Positions 15,505 to 23,952 of a stretch of DNA of 64,000 nt are shown here, piece by piece. The DNA is taken from positions 1 to 64,000 of the forward strand of contig JASGCM010000003.1 in NCBI GenBank assembly GCA_030054175.1. The letters run 5' to 3'. The stretch is from Alphaproteobacteria bacterium (lineage in GTDB: Bacteria > Pseudomonadota > Gammaproteobacteria > Burkholderiales > Burkholderiaceae_C). A program made the position numbers and the translations under genes. The notes below the pieces were generated by a model. That model did not search any database, was not told where the DNA came from, and saw only the letters and a list, made by a program, of their open reading frames with translations. How positions within the stretch are numbered: the first letter of the stretch is position 1; every line of letters begins with the position of its first letter.

Positions 15505-16323
15505 TTACTCCTTGCTTGATTGGGTTTGGGTAGCGGCGGCGCACTTGTCGATGAGCGCCCGCAGATCGGGGGGCTCCAGCAAGTCGAGCTGGCCGGAGCG
15601 GTCCTTGGCCGGGAAGCCATAGGGATTGATGGTTTGCGTGACGAAGGCGCGGTAGGACGAGCCGTCCTCAGCCTTGATCTCGGCAAGCGTCACGACCTCA
15701 TCGACGATGCCGGGCAACTCAGCTGAGGTCTTGGCGCCTTCGATCTGCGGCACGAACACCTTGCGGTTGAAGTCGTCCGTACGCTCGTCGAGAATCGAGA
15801 CGAACACGACGTGCTTGCCGCGTGCGTGCTGCAGGTGCATGAGTGCGCCCAGCATCTCGGTGCCGAGCAGGCCATAGGCACCACGCGTGTCCGGCTTGCC
15901 GGTGCGATCGGACATCGCTTGCGGCTGGGTCTTGGCCCAGATCAGCGCCAGGCGCGCAAGAACCGTGATGCTGTCGACGAAGTAGGTGTCGTACTTGGCA
16001 AGCTGAGCCGGATCGCCATAGCGCTCGCAGACATGCTGGTAGTGCGCCTCCGAATACGGTGACTCGGATGGCAGCGCCAGATTGGGGCCGGCCAGGAACA
16101 CCACCAGGTCGCGGAACTCGGGCCAGGTGGCCGGACGCACGCAGTCGCCACGCCAGTCCTTGACCGCAAGATCGCCGGCTTCGAGATCGACGAAGAGCGT
16201 GGTTGCCTCAGGCAGTGTCTTGAGCTGAGTGGTCTTGCCGATGCCGCTTTTGCCGAGCAGCACCAGCTTGACGCCTTTCTTCTCGCGCAGCCGTTGGTCG
16301 GCAGTAATGATCGGCAGTGCCAT
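15505..16323 (-). CDS. RecA-fold ATPase, Sak4-like phage recombinase
   Basis: A 272-residue ATPase with Walker A GKSGIGKTT at residues 24-32, a short loop TTLFVDLEAGDLA, and a Walker B strand KYDTYFVDSITVLA near residue 100. This is the single RecA core of Sak4 proteins, which anneal or exchange phage DNA with the help of an SSB. The ATG at 16323 overlaps the stop of the upstream BRO gene. Neighbouring SSB-like and Cas4-like genes complete a recombination module. Confidence 0.82.
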   Translation of the reverse strand: MALPIITADQRLREKKGVKLVLLGKSGIGKTTQLKTLPEATTLFVDLEAGDLAVKDWRGDCVRPATWPEFRDLVVFLAGPNLALPSESPYSEAHYQHVCERYGDPAQLAKYDTYFVDSITVLARLALIWAKTQPQAMSDRTGKPDTRGAYGLLGTEMLGALMHLQHARGKHVVFVSILDERTDDFNRKVFVPQIEGAKTSAELPGIVDEVVTLAEIKAEDGSSYRAFVTQTINPYGFPAKDRSGQLDLLEPPDLRALIDKCAAATQTQSSKE

Positions 16324-17081
16324 CACGCCACCTCCCTAAGCTGCTCGACGACCGCCGGATTCCAGAGAATCTGGTAGCCGCTGTGGCCGTTGCGCGAAAA
16401 CGGCATGGCTTCGGCCCACGCCTTGCCGGCATCGGTGAGTTCCCATTCGTCGCGTTCGTTGCGGTACTGGAAGCCGAGGGTTGCGAGGCGCTGGTTGGTG
16501 GCTTTGGCGGAGGATCCGGCCTGCTTCCCCAACTGCGTCGCGTTGTGCGAGCAGGTCGGCTCGTTGGCTGCCGGCAGCGCACGGCGCAGGGTCTCGATCA
16601 CCAGCCCGGTGTTTTCCTGGATGCAGGTGAGCGTGGCCGCCATGGCGATGCCGGCCTTCACCCCAGGCACCTTGGCAACGGCGTCACCGATCAACAGGAG
16701 GGAGGAGACCCGGTCCTGAGTCGGGGCCGGCAGGGCAGCCACCGGGGTCGCTGAGTAGGCGCCGGTCTTGCGGATCGAAGGCAGCACTTCGCTGGTGACC
16801 CAGCGCTTGAATCGCTTTGCGGCGTCCTTGGTACTGCCGAGGATCAGCGCGTACAGGCCGGACTCGTTGACGTGGTTGGATCGCTGGGTCCGGCCGAGGC
16901 TGTCGATGGCGTCCAGTTTTTGGACGTCATCGCTGTCCACGTGGGTGTCGATAGCCTGCCTGGCGTTGCCAAGTTCGAGGGCAGCGCAGACATCGCTGGC
17001 GTTGAACCACGGCTGGCCGACTTCATCAACCTGCACGCGCAGAGCGTGCGATTCGAACTGGAAGGGAATGAGAGTGCTCAT
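16323..17081 (-). CDS. BRO-N family antirepressor
   Basis: A 252-residue protein. The first 110 residues are a BRO-N domain: HALRVQVDEVGQPWFNASDVCAALEL, then LYALILGSTKDAAKRFKRWVTSEVLPSIRKTGAY, split here only as landmarks. The C-terminal part ends with a winged-helix-like segment (NQRLATLGFQYRNERDEWELT). Such proteins act as phage antirepressors or regulators. Of three close start codons, 17081 has the best spaced site (GGAAGGA six bases upstream). The stop overlaps the next gene. Confidence 0.88.
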   Translation of the reverse strand: MSTLIPFQFESHALRVQVDEVGQPWFNASDVCAALELGNARQAIDTHVDSDDVQKLDAIDSLGRTQRSNHVNESGLYALILGSTKDAAKRFKRWVTSEVLPSIRKTGAYSATPVAALPAPTQDRVSSLLLIGDAVAKVPGVKAGIAMAATLTCIQENTGLVIETLRRALPAANEPTCSHNATQLGKQAGSSAKATNQRLATLGFQYRNERDEWELTDAGKAWAEAMPFSRNGHSGYQILWNPAVVEQLREVA

Positions 17082-17083
17082 AG

Positions 17084-17365
17084 TCATTCCTTCCATGCGA
17101 TATCGGTCATCCGGTCCACACCGAGCGCTCCGGACTTGCGGGCGTTCTGGTACAGATCCTCGATCGCCGAGCGACGACGGCTGACGATGGACTGCTCCTC
17201 GGATGCCAGTTGGAGGGCAAACGCCAACTCATCGACGGTTGTGTTCTCAATGGGGACGGAGACCTCCTCACCGGCGCGGTTGCGATAGCGGATTTCGTCG
17301 GGCAGGTGATCCGCGTAGAAAGAGCCGACGCGTTTACGCAGCACAAGCTTGTTCAGAAATTTCAT
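17084..17365 (-). CDS. Unknown small phage protein
   Basis: A 93-residue charged protein with no recognised family. It has a strand-rich N-terminal half (RVGSFYADHLPDEIRYRNRAGEEVSVPI) and a helical C-terminal half rich in Arg and Glu. It sits between two genes of the same operon with a two-base gap upstream and with its stop next to the BRO start. Codon use resembles that of its neighbours. Confidence 0.6.
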   Translation of the reverse strand: MKFLNKLVLRKRVGSFYADHLPDEIRYRNRAGEEVSVPIENTTVDELAFALQLASEEQSIVSRRRSAIEDLYQNARKSGALGVDRMTDIAWKE

Positions 17366-17367
17366 GA

Positions 17368-17847
17368 TTAAGTCTCGGAGTCGGCGGTCAGGTCATAGGA
17401 GGCCTTGCCGGGTTTGACGGTGCGGGCGGAGGCGAACTGCTCGCGCAACGCCGTGGGCCAGTTGGTGAAGCGGGATTCCGGGACGCTGAACTCGACGTCC
17501 AGGTAGTCCTCCACGCGATCGCCGCTGCCCGCAATGCGCTTGGCCATCTCGGCAAGTCGCGTCTGATCCCAGGAGACGCGTTTTGGCGTGTCGACCGTGA
17601 CGCGGATCGGGCCGTCCTGGAAATGGACGGTGCCGAAGTCCTTGCCAGCCTCGGCGCGCGCAGCCCGTTCTTGCTCGCCGTACCGCCGCTTCATCGCGTT
17701 GTGGGTTTTGGCCTGGGCTTTCCTGACCCACTCGACCAGCTGCGCGAGATTGAAATGAATTTCGCGCAGCTGTTCAGCGGGCAACGCTGCCAGGTCGGCT
17801 TCCGTCATCGCGGTCAGCCGGTCGGGGAAAATGGTGATATCGGTCAT
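17368..17847 (-). CDS. Unknown phage protein with coiled-coil N-terminus
   Basis: A 159-residue protein. Residues 10-75 form a long charged helix (LAALPAEQLREIHFNLAQLVE onwards), and the C-terminal half has a compact domain with PIRVTVDTPKRVSWDQTRL. I do not recognise the family with certainty; similar proteins occur in early regions of proteobacterial phages. The ATG at 17847 was preferred over an ATG five codons upstream because GAGGGGA lies at normal spacing. Confidence 0.6.
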   Translation of the reverse strand: MTDITIFPDRLTAMTEADLAALPAEQLREIHFNLAQLVEWVRKAQAKTHNAMKRRYGEQERAARAEAGKDFGTVHFQDGPIRVTVDTPKRVSWDQTRLAEMAKRIAGSGDRVEDYLDVEFSVPESRFTNWPTALREQFASARTVKPGKASYDLTADSET

Positions 17848-17858
17848 GACCATTCCCC

Positions 17859-18128
17859 TCACTGGTACGCACGAGCGAAGCTCGAGTAACGCGAGACGCG
17901 GCGCTCGAAGGCTTCGATTTCGTGCAGGAGGTAGGTGACCCGGCGACCGAGCTTGCAGTAGATCGGACCGAGCTGCTCTTGACGCCAGCGGCGCAGAGTC
18001 TTGACTGACAGTCCCCAGCGGCAGGCGAGCTCGAATTCGTCGAGCGCGATGCGAGTCTGGTTAGGACCGCCGGGGCTTGGTGAGCGCGGGTCGCGCCCTT
18101 GTGTAACGAGGGGGGTTGGATTTCCCAT
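17859..18128 (-). CDS. AlpA/MerR-like helix-turn-helix regulator
   Basis: An 89-residue DNA-binding protein. The segment LDEFELACRWGLSVKTLRRWRQ is a helix-turn-helix and PIYCKLGRRVTYLLHEIEAFE is the wing seen in AlpA and excisionase-type proteins. It is the first gene of the early operon and starts 11 bases before the next gene. AAGGAGC lies at good spacing from the ATG at 18128. Four TCCGGA repeats stand directly upstream, so it may control its own operon. Confidence 0.8.
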   Translation of the reverse strand: MGNPTPLVTQGRDPRSPSPGGPNQTRIALDEFELACRWGLSVKTLRRWRQEQLGPIYCKLGRRVTYLLHEIEAFERRVSRYSSFARAYQ

Positions 18129-18179
18129 TTGCAGTGCTCCTTTGAAAAAAGTGGGCACTGCTTATTCTTCGAATACACC

Positions 18180-18220
18180 TCCGGATCAGGTCCGGATGAA
18201 CATCCGGATGAAGCTCCGGA
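18180..18220. repeat. Four spaced TCCGGA repeats before the early operon
   Basis: TCCGGA occurs at 18180-18185, 18191-18196, 18203-18208 and 18215-18220, with steps of 11, 12 and 12 bp. Each is itself a palindrome, so this is an array of small operators or iteron-like sites on one face of the helix. It lies between the unknown gene 18224-19147 and the HTH gene that begins the replication operon. Confidence 0.65.
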
Positions 18221-18223
18221 AAA

Positions 18224-19147
18224 TCACGAGACCAGTCGACGGCTACGGATGCGGTACCGAGCAAAAGCGGTCTTCTCGATCCACTCGTTCCAGCCGGACC
18301 CGAGGGCGCTGTCAGGATCCTTGCTGCAGCGTGTCTGCGTAACGACGTCGGACCACTTGATGCTGGCCTGGTCTCGTGCCTTCCAGAAGGTCGCGATGAC
18401 TGCTTTCTGCTTTCCCTTAAACACCCTCGGCGCAGCCATGTGAACGAGTTTGAGCTCGCCGGTTCGTTCGTCGAACCATTCGTCAGTGTCCGCTGCGTTC
18501 GCTGGCACGCCGCGCAGCAGACGACCTAGCACCTCAATGTCGCAGGCGATGCCGTCACCACTTGCGATCAGCAGATCGTCGATGCCACATCGTTGGTGAC
18601 CATTAGGCCAGTCCACATCGACTTCACCCGCAGTGAGCACGATGCCGTGACTGGGCCGCAGAGTGTCGATCAACTGCTTTCTCCAATCGTCTGCGCATTG
18701 CGTGAGGCGGCGCGCCACATATATGGGAGCGAAATGGTGTGTACGGCCGACTCGAAGATTTCCGAGGTGCCAGAGATGACCGTCGATGACGAGGCGCCTC
18801 CTGGCGCGATGCGCGTTCTCGAATTCAAATGCGTCAGCAATCGCGTCCAGCCAAGCATCGACGTCGAAGGCATAGATGGCGATCTCGTCCAGCGATCTCG
18901 TGAGGACTCGTCTCGGTTGTGCAGGGCTGCGGTACCGGAAGGTTCCGCGCTCCTGGTCAACGACGACATCCACCTCCTCTTCACAATTAAGCACCGGCGC
19001 GAGGATCGATGTCTGATAACCATCGGGCACGATCCACCGCCTCGCGGCGAACGGCGACGCGCAGCCACGCAACTCGGCCGATATCACACGCGCATCGATG
19101 CTTCGGGCGTGCTCCAGGCAGTTCAGGAACTCGGCGTACACATTCAC
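18224..19147 (-). CDS. Unknown protein, last gene of the XRE-ImmA operon
   Basis: A 307-residue protein with a GTG start, which lies seven bases after the stop of the 465-residue gene. I do not recognise it. It contains an acidic strand pair (NCEEEVDVVVDQERGTFRYR) and a Trp-rich segment before the C-terminus. Its base use is somewhat less GC-biased than that of the replication genes. Because it follows the XRE regulator, the peptidase and the 465-residue protein on one strand, it probably belongs to the same functional unit. Confidence 0.6.
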   Translation of the reverse strand: MNVYAEFLNCLEHARSIDARVISAELRGCASPFAARRWIVPDGYQTSILAPVLNCEEEVDVVVDQERGTFRYRSPAQPRRVLTRSLDEIAIYAFDVDAWLDAIADAFEFENAHRARRRLVIDGHLWHLGNLRVGRTHHFAPIYVARRLTQCADDWRKQLIDTLRPSHGIVLTAGEVDVDWPNGHQRCGIDDLLIASGDGIACDIEVLGRLLRGVPANAADTDEWFDERTGELKLVHMAAPRVFKGKQKAVIATFWKARDQASIKWSDVVTQTRCSKDPDSALGSGWNEWIEKTAFARYRIRSRRLVS

Positions 19148-19154
19148 GGCGAAC

Positions 19155-20552
19155 TCAATATTGGCGCGCGCAGTCGAGGCGCATCAATTGGGCGAACACC
19201 AGCTCGCTGTCGTCCTTTGTCAGGCGGCTGTCGGAGAAGCCGTTGGGAGCGGTGATCTGGACCGACACGTTGTGGGCTTTTCGGTGCAGCGTCTTGGCGA
19301 TCCGGATCGTCAGCTTCACCTGCTGGACGGCGTACTCGGTGAGGTCGGGAAGGGAATGAGTCTCGCGGGCAACAAGGTAGATGTCGCGCTCCTCAAATCG
19401 ATGCCGCCGGATGAGCAGCGCGTTTTCCACGCGACGCTCGACGGTCTTCCCACTCAGATTCACCTGCCGCAACTCCGGCTTGGCCACGACGAGGTGGCGA
19501 ATCTCGATGCCGTCGATGCCCTCAATACGGTCCTTTTTGAAGCGCTTGAGCATGGCCGGCGTGCTGAATCCCATCAAGTCAAACTCGCGCATTGGCATTG
19601 ATCGAATGTCACCATCGCCGCCGAGCACGACATCGCGGAACAACGCGGCCAGTTCTGGACGGACCTCGACGTCGTCGCAGTACACGGAAAGCTCTCCCGT
19701 GACCGCGTTCCACGAGTAGCGCACATCGGTGACGGCTGGGGATTCAACGTCCAATACCTCGCCATTCGTAATTCGCTGATAGTGGACTTCTGTTCCGTTG
19801 AACTTGGCCGTCAGTGTGAACAGGGCAACGGGGTTGCCGGCCTGCATGGGATCGCGATGTTCGAAGTGCTCGATCAGAATGTCGCCAGGGTCGATCTTTG
19901 GGAACAACTCGGTGAGCCGTCGCCGCAGCACCTGATTTGCATCTACTGCAAGCGTGGGTTGCGCACCTTTGGGCCCGATGTAGTGGCTGGAGTGCCGGTC
20001 ACTCTGTGACTGCTGCAGCATCTCTTGCTGCCGCTCGGCATGATCGAATCGGTCGTCGGATGCTTCTCCTTCGGCCGGAAACTCCTGTCTCAGGAAGAGA
20101 TAGAGCGCGCGGCTGAACTTGTCGGTTGGCGATTCAAGAACCTCGGCATCCTCCGGGTTGCTCGCCTCGAGTAGTGTCCCGGCGGCCAGCGTTCCGTACT
20201 CGTCGCACAGCAGGTTCACACGTTCTGCCGCACGCTCGATGCGGGTGTGATCAGCGTGAGCGATCCCAGCGACAACGGCGAACACCGCATTTCGCGAAGG
20301 TATCGGCATGGGGCCAGTCACATCCTCTGTCAGTTCGCGCAGCGGAGCCAGCGCCTTTCCGATCACTCCTTCGACGAGGGCGCGAAGTAATGCCGGGCGA
20401 TGCACCCGGCGCGTGAGCTGGACGAAGTGTTCAAGGCGCGGCAGGATTTCCGGCCCCTTGTCTTTGCTCCTGGTGCGAGGCTGCTTGTTGGCTGGCTCGG
20501 CGGCAGCCTTCTTGCGAGTTGGCTTCGCATCTTGTTGTTTGACTGCCGTCAT
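19155..20552 (-). CDS. Unknown 465-residue protein in XRE-ImmA operon
   Basis: A large protein without a family I can name. The first 35 residues are Lys-rich and disordered (KQQDAKPTRKKAAAEP), followed by a helical region and a beta-rich C-terminal half with VNLSGKTVERRVENALLIRR. AAGGAGTAG precedes the ATG by six bases. It lies 101 bp after the ImmA/IrrE-like gene and seven bases before the 307-residue gene. It may be the effector or the substrate of the peptidase-regulator pair; this is inferred only from gene order. Confidence 0.6.
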   Translation of the reverse strand: MTAVKQQDAKPTRKKAAAEPANKQPRTRSKDKGPEILPRLEHFVQLTRRVHRPALLRALVEGVIGKALAPLRELTEDVTGPMPIPSRNAVFAVVAGIAHADHTRIERAAERVNLLCDEYGTLAAGTLLEASNPEDAEVLESPTDKFSRALYLFLRQEFPAEGEASDDRFDHAERQQEMLQQSQSDRHSSHYIGPKGAQPTLAVDANQVLRRRLTELFPKIDPGDILIEHFEHRDPMQAGNPVALFTLTAKFNGTEVHYQRITNGEVLDVESPAVTDVRYSWNAVTGELSVYCDDVEVRPELAALFRDVVLGGDGDIRSMPMREFDLMGFSTPAMLKRFKKDRIEGIDGIEIRHLVVAKPELRQVNLSGKTVERRVENALLIRRHRFEERDIYLVARETHSLPDLTEYAVQQVKLTIRIAKTLHRKAHNVSVQITAPNGFSDSRLTKDDSELVFAQLMRLDCARQY

Positions 20553-20653
20553 TCGAACTACTCCTTCGCCAAAAGTGCGCGATTGCGCGTGTTGTTAATT
20601 CATCCGTCCAAAAAATGCCGACACGAAGTCGGCTGCGCGTGTCATTGAACCTG

Positions 20654-21484
20654 TCAGCTGATGGAGCCTGCCTGCTTGAGCAGGCCATAGCGTTCCATCC
20701 TCACCCCAGCAAACCGGGGTGTAACGTTGAAGCGTTTGGCGACCGCGCGCTTGAGCGTCTCAAGGTAGAAGAAGCCAAAGTCACCCTCGGTCTGCAGCGT
20801 CAGACCAACGCCCGGATAGTCGGGATCAAGTGACGGACCGCGAACAATCTTCACATCGTTTTCCGGCGCCAACTCTTCAATCGCGGCATACAAGCGCTGG
20901 CGTGGCACCAGGAGCGACCCCATGAATTCATTGGCGCGCAACTCGGCGAAGTACTCCTCAGTCCGAGCAGCAGGCGCCACGCCATCTATAGCGCTCGTTG
21001 ATTTCGCGAGGTGGTCACCGTCGCGCGTGGTGGTGCGGTAGACCTTGCGCGCACCGTCATCGATGGCATCGAACAGGCCTGGACCACGGCTGGCATCAAC
21101 GATCCAGCCGGGGCTGTCAAATACTGCATGGCCGATTTCATGCGCAAGGGTGCTCAGCACAAGTTCATCGCCGGCGCCTTCGCCAACCGGTGAAACCGAA
21201 ACCATCGCGGTATCCGGCACCCCAGGGTCGTACTCACAGATCCCCAGGACGGGGTTACCGCCCTCGTCGTGAACCGTGTTCTGGGTATCGACCACCAGAT
21301 CGAAAGCGACGCCGTTGATTTTCAGGCGCGTCACGTCGCGAAGCAGCGCCAGCGAAAGTGCATCGATGGTCGAAGCGACGAGTTGCTGCCGAGCCATCAG
21401 CGCAATGGCCTCGACTTCCGAGTGTTTGATGAAACGGGGACGCTTACGGTCGCAATGCCGGTAGTCCAATGTCAGTGCCGGCAT
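20654..21484 (-). CDS. ImmA/IrrE-type zinc metallopeptidase
   Basis: A 276-residue peptidase with the zinc motif HEIGH in LSTLAHEIGHAVFD (about residue 113) and a downstream glutamate region (EEYFAELRANEFMGSLLVPR) that is typical of COG2856. Members cut phage-type repressors to trigger induction. It is directly preceded by an XRE repressor gene with no gap, the standard pair in phages and integrative elements. N-terminal 60 residues are a basic strand region. Confidence 0.9.
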   Translation of the reverse strand: MPALTLDYRHCDRKRPRFIKHSEVEAIALMARQQLVASTIDALSLALLRDVTRLKINGVAFDLVVDTQNTVHDEGGNPVLGICEYDPGVPDTAMVSVSPVGEGAGDELVLSTLAHEIGHAVFDSPGWIVDASRGPGLFDAIDDGARKVYRTTTRDGDHLAKSTSAIDGVAPAARTEEYFAELRANEFMGSLLVPRQRLYAAIEELAPENDVKIVRGPSLDPDYPGVGLTLQTEGDFGFFYLETLKRAVAKRFNVTPRFAGVRMERYGLLKQAGSIS

Positions 21485-21763
21485 TCACTTGTTCTCCGTG
21501 CCTTGTCTGCGGTACATGCGGACTAGGTCGCCCACGTTTTCGCGCATGTCGGGTGGCAGGCGGCTGGCCTCGACGAAAGCGTCGTCCACATCGAGGCCGA
21601 GGTGCTCGGCAGCCTTGCGGATCAATTCGTCCTTGGGGGGCCTCTCCAGCTCGCGCTCAATGCGAGACCAGTACGCGGGGGAGATATCCAGCAGCTTTGC
21701 GAAGTCGTTGAGCTGGATGTCCTTCTCTTCGCGCTTCTTACGGATGTACGCGCCGAATGCCAT
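21485..21763 (-). CDS. XRE-family repressor
   Basis: A 92-residue regulator with a Cro/C1-type helix-turn-helix in IQLNDFAKLLDISPAYWSRIE. The start MAFGAYIRKKRE was chosen over longer forms because the promoter -10 box at 21802-21807 would otherwise lie within the gene. The stop abuts the start of the ImmA-type gene. It is transcribed away from the recombinase module, so it could control both directions as a phage repressor does. Confidence 0.9.
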   Translation of the reverse strand: MAFGAYIRKKREEKDIQLNDFAKLLDISPAYWSRIERELERPPKDELIRKAAEHLGLDVDDAFVEASRLPPDMRENVGDLVRMYRRQGTENK

Positions 21764-21781
21764 GTTTGTGACCTGATTGCG

Positions 21782-21830
21782 TGATTGGTTAATTTGGGTC
21801 AATCATAGCGGCTGATCGGGTGCCGGTCAA
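21782..21830 (-). promoter_or_regulatory. XRE promoter with TGATTG operator half-sites
   Basis: On the minus strand TTGACC (21830-21825) and TATGAT (21807-21802) are 17 bp apart, a near-consensus promoter. TGATTG at 21782-21787 and CAATCA at 21800-21805 form an inverted repeat that touches the -10 box, and another TGATTG stands at 21774-21779. These fit an autoregulatory operator. The rest of the gap to 22126 holds the small ORF at 21936 and the 31-bp motif. Confidence 0.7.
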
Positions 21831-21935
21831 CTGTTTACTAAACGCGCAATTTGGTTGTCTGATTGCCCGGAATTGCCATCCGCTTCGGAAGTTCGGTCAC
21901 ATCATCTGTGACGGTTGCAATTCCCCGGAGCCGTC

Positions 21936-22127
21936 ATGAAGAACCTCAAACTCGCCTCTCCCGCGGAGATGGCCCCCAGCGCCCGCGCAGGCGAAATCAC
22001 TACGATCCTTACGGCGGCCATCGTCCGCGCCCAAGTCACCGACGAGCCACGCCAAAGCGAAGTTCGGCTTGGCTTCTTGCCCAACCAGAGCGTTCATACA
22101 ACCCCCTATCAAAAGGAGAAGTTGTGA
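21936..22127 (+). CDS. Small leader protein of the recombinase module
   Basis: A 63-residue protein starting MKNLKLASPAEMAPSARAGE and ending PNQSVHTTPYQKEKL. CGGAG lies upstream of the ATG, and its TGA overlaps the start of the DUF2924 gene by one base (TGATG), so translation is probably coupled. I recall similar short proteins before DUF2924-recombinase pairs but cannot name a family. Its C-terminal codons contain copy 2 of the 31-bp motif, so some of this conservation might be due to DNA rather than protein function. Confidence 0.5.
   Translation: MKNLKLASPAEMAPSARAGEITTILTAAIVRAQVTDEPRQSEVRLGFLPNQSVHTTPYQKEKL
22067..22097 (+). promoter_or_regulatory. Copy 2 of the 31-bp shared upstream motif
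   Basis: GCTTGGCTTC, ten variable bases, AGAGCGTTCAT. It ends 29 bp before the DUF2924 start at 22127. Here the motif lies inside the small ORF, whereas in copies 3, 4 of the plus-strand element B genes and at 43281 an in-frame stop precedes it. Confidence 0.55.
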
Positions 22128-22576
22128 TGAACGAGAAGCAAGCGTCCGTAGCTGCGCGGATCGCCGAACTGTCCTGCCTGCCAATGGCAGATCTCTGGAC
22201 CGTGTGGGATCGGTACTTCCCCCGCCGGCCGGACTACCCGAACCGTACCCACGTCGAGTCCCGCATTGCCTACAAGCTGCAAGAAGAGGTCTTTGGCGGG
22301 CTGGCGCCCGAGATCAAGCAGCGGCTTGAAGCCATCGGCGCAAAGCATTCCAAGATCAAGCTTCGCGCCGCTCCACGCGAGTTCGAGTTCGCGCCAGGCA
22401 CCGTCCTGCTGCGCGAATGGGGCGAGCGAGAACACCGGGTGACGGTCACCGCCGAAGGGCTGTTCGAGTACGAGGGACAGCCCTTCAAGAGCCTGACCTC
22501 AGTGGCTCGCCAGATCACCGGATCGCATCGGTCTGGGCCGATGTTCTTTGGCTTGGGCAAGGGAGGTGCGCGATGA
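22127..22576 (+). CDS. DUF2924 protein, recombinase partner
   Basis: A 149-residue protein of the DUF2924 family. Landmarks are LPMADLWTVWDRYFPRRPDYPNR, RIAYKLQEEVFGGL and the C-terminal SLTSVARQITGSHRSGPMFFGL, all shared with the copy at 43340-43822. The C-terminal part resembles a small domain that occurs with DNA-binding proteins. It overlaps the recombinase start by four bases, so it probably acts with it in integration or excision. GGAGAAG precedes the ATG. Confidence 0.88.
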   Translation: MNEKQASVAARIAELSCLPMADLWTVWDRYFPRRPDYPNRTHVESRIAYKLQEEVFGGLAPEIKQRLEAIGAKHSKIKLRAAPREFEFAPGTVLLREWGEREHRVTVTAEGLFEYEGQPFKSLTSVARQITGSHRSGPMFFGLGKGGAR

Positions 22577-23952
22577 ACGAGATTGCCGCAAATCGCAGCC
22601 GCAAACGCTGCGCCGTCTACTGCCGGGTGTCTTCCGACGAACGACTCGACCAGGAGTTCAACTCCATCGATGCTCAGAAGGAGGCGGGCCAGGCTTACAT
22701 CGCAAGCCAGCGGACCGAGGGCTGGATCCCGGTGGCCGACGATTACGACGACCCCGGATACTCAGGCGGGAACACCGATCGGCCTGGACTCAAGCGACTG
22801 ATGGCGGACATCGATCGCGGCCAGATCGACATCGTCGTGGTCTACAAAATCGACCGTCTTACCCGCAGCCTCGCCGACTTCGCCAAGATGGTCGAGATCT
22901 TCGACCAGCATGGAGTGAGTTTCAGCGCGGTCACCCAGCAGATCAACTCCGCGACCTCGATGGGGAGGCTGATGCTGAACGTGCTGCTGTCCTTCGCACA
23001 GTTCGAGCGTGAGGTCACCGGCGAGCGCATCCGAGACAAGATCGCAGCGGCCAAGCGCAAAGGGATGTGGATGGGCGGCGTCCCGCCCCTTGGCTACGAC
23101 GTCGACAACCGACTTCTGGTCATCAACGAAAGCGAGGCAGCAGTCGTGCGCCGCATCTTCGAGGAGATGCTGACCATCGGCTCGCCGACGCAGATCGCCG
23201 CCAACCTGACCGCGGAGGGAATCACGACGAAGGCGTGGACGACGCAGGAGGGACAGACCCGCAGCGGCGCGCGCATCGACAAGAAGTACCTGCACAAGCT
23301 ACTGCGCAACCGCATCTACCTTGGAGAGCTGTCGCACAAGGGAAGCTGGTATCCCGGCGCGCATCCGCCGATCATCGATTCGCCCCTGTGGGAGAAGGTT
23401 CACAGCATCTTGGCCCGCGATGGGCATGCGCGGTCGGTGGAGACCAAGATTCGCTCCCGTACCGATGCGTTGCTGCGCGGCCTGCTGTATGCCCCCTCGG
23501 GCGAGCGCATGTACCCGACCTACTCGCGCAAGAACGGTCGCAAGTACTTCTACTATGTCTCCAAGTCGGAAAGCCGGTTTGGCGCTCCGGGCAAGGGCTA
23601 TGACCGCTTGCCAGCGCCGGAGATCGAGGCAGCGGTCGTGGCGCAGATCCGGACGGTCCTCACCAGCCCGGAATCCATTGCATCAGTGGTACGCCACATC
23701 CAGCGCACCGGCGCGCAGATAGACGAGGCCACCACTGTGATGGCGATGGGCCGGCTGAACGATGTGTGGGATCAGTTGTTCCCAGTCGAACGCCACCGGA
23801 TCGCCAACCTCATGATCGATCGCATCGACCTCGTCCACGTCGGCGAGGTGCAAGGCATCAAGGTGAAGTGGCGGGAACTGGGATGGGACGCCCTGATCGG
23901 TGAATTCGCTCCGAGGGAGATCGGCGCCGAACTCTTGGAGATGGAGGCCTGA
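22573..23952 (+). CDS. Large serine recombinase (integrase) of element A
   Basis: A 459-residue site-specific recombinase. The resolvase domain starts with CAVYCRVSSDERLDQ, with the likely nucleophile Ser20, followed by the helix signature SFAQFEREVTGERIRDKIAAAK. Then come a recombinase domain (PPLGYDVDNRLLVIN) and a C-terminal region. There is no clear zinc ribbon with four cysteines, so it belongs to the shorter branch of the large serine recombinases. The start at 22573 overlaps the DUF2924 stop. It is at the right end of element A, as expected for an integrase beside its attachment site. Confidence 0.93.
   Translation: MNEIAANRSRKRCAVYCRVSSDERLDQEFNSIDAQKEAGQAYIASQRTEGWIPVADDYDDPGYSGGNTDRPGLKRLMADIDRGQIDIVVVYKIDRLTRSLADFAKMVEIFDQHGVSFSAVTQQINSATSMGRLMLNVLLSFAQFEREVTGERIRDKIAAAKRKGMWMGGVPPLGYDVDNRLLVINESEAAVVRRIFEEMLTIGSPTQIAANLTAEGITTKAWTTQEGQTRSGARIDKKYLHKLLRNRIYLGELSHKGSWYPGAHPPIIDSPLWEKVHSILARDGHARSVETKIRSRTDALLRGLLYAPSGERMYPTYSRKNGRKYFYYVSKSESRFGAPGKGYDRLPAPEIEAAVVAQIRTVLTSPESIASVVRHIQRTGAQIDEATTVMAMGRLNDVWDQLFPVERHRIANLMIDRIDLVHVGEVQGIKVKWRELGWDALIGEFAPREIGAELLEMEA

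Noticed and set aside
21915-21935. Longer start for the small ORF at 21936
   Set aside because: The ATG at 21915 has no ribosome site, while the one at 21936 does.
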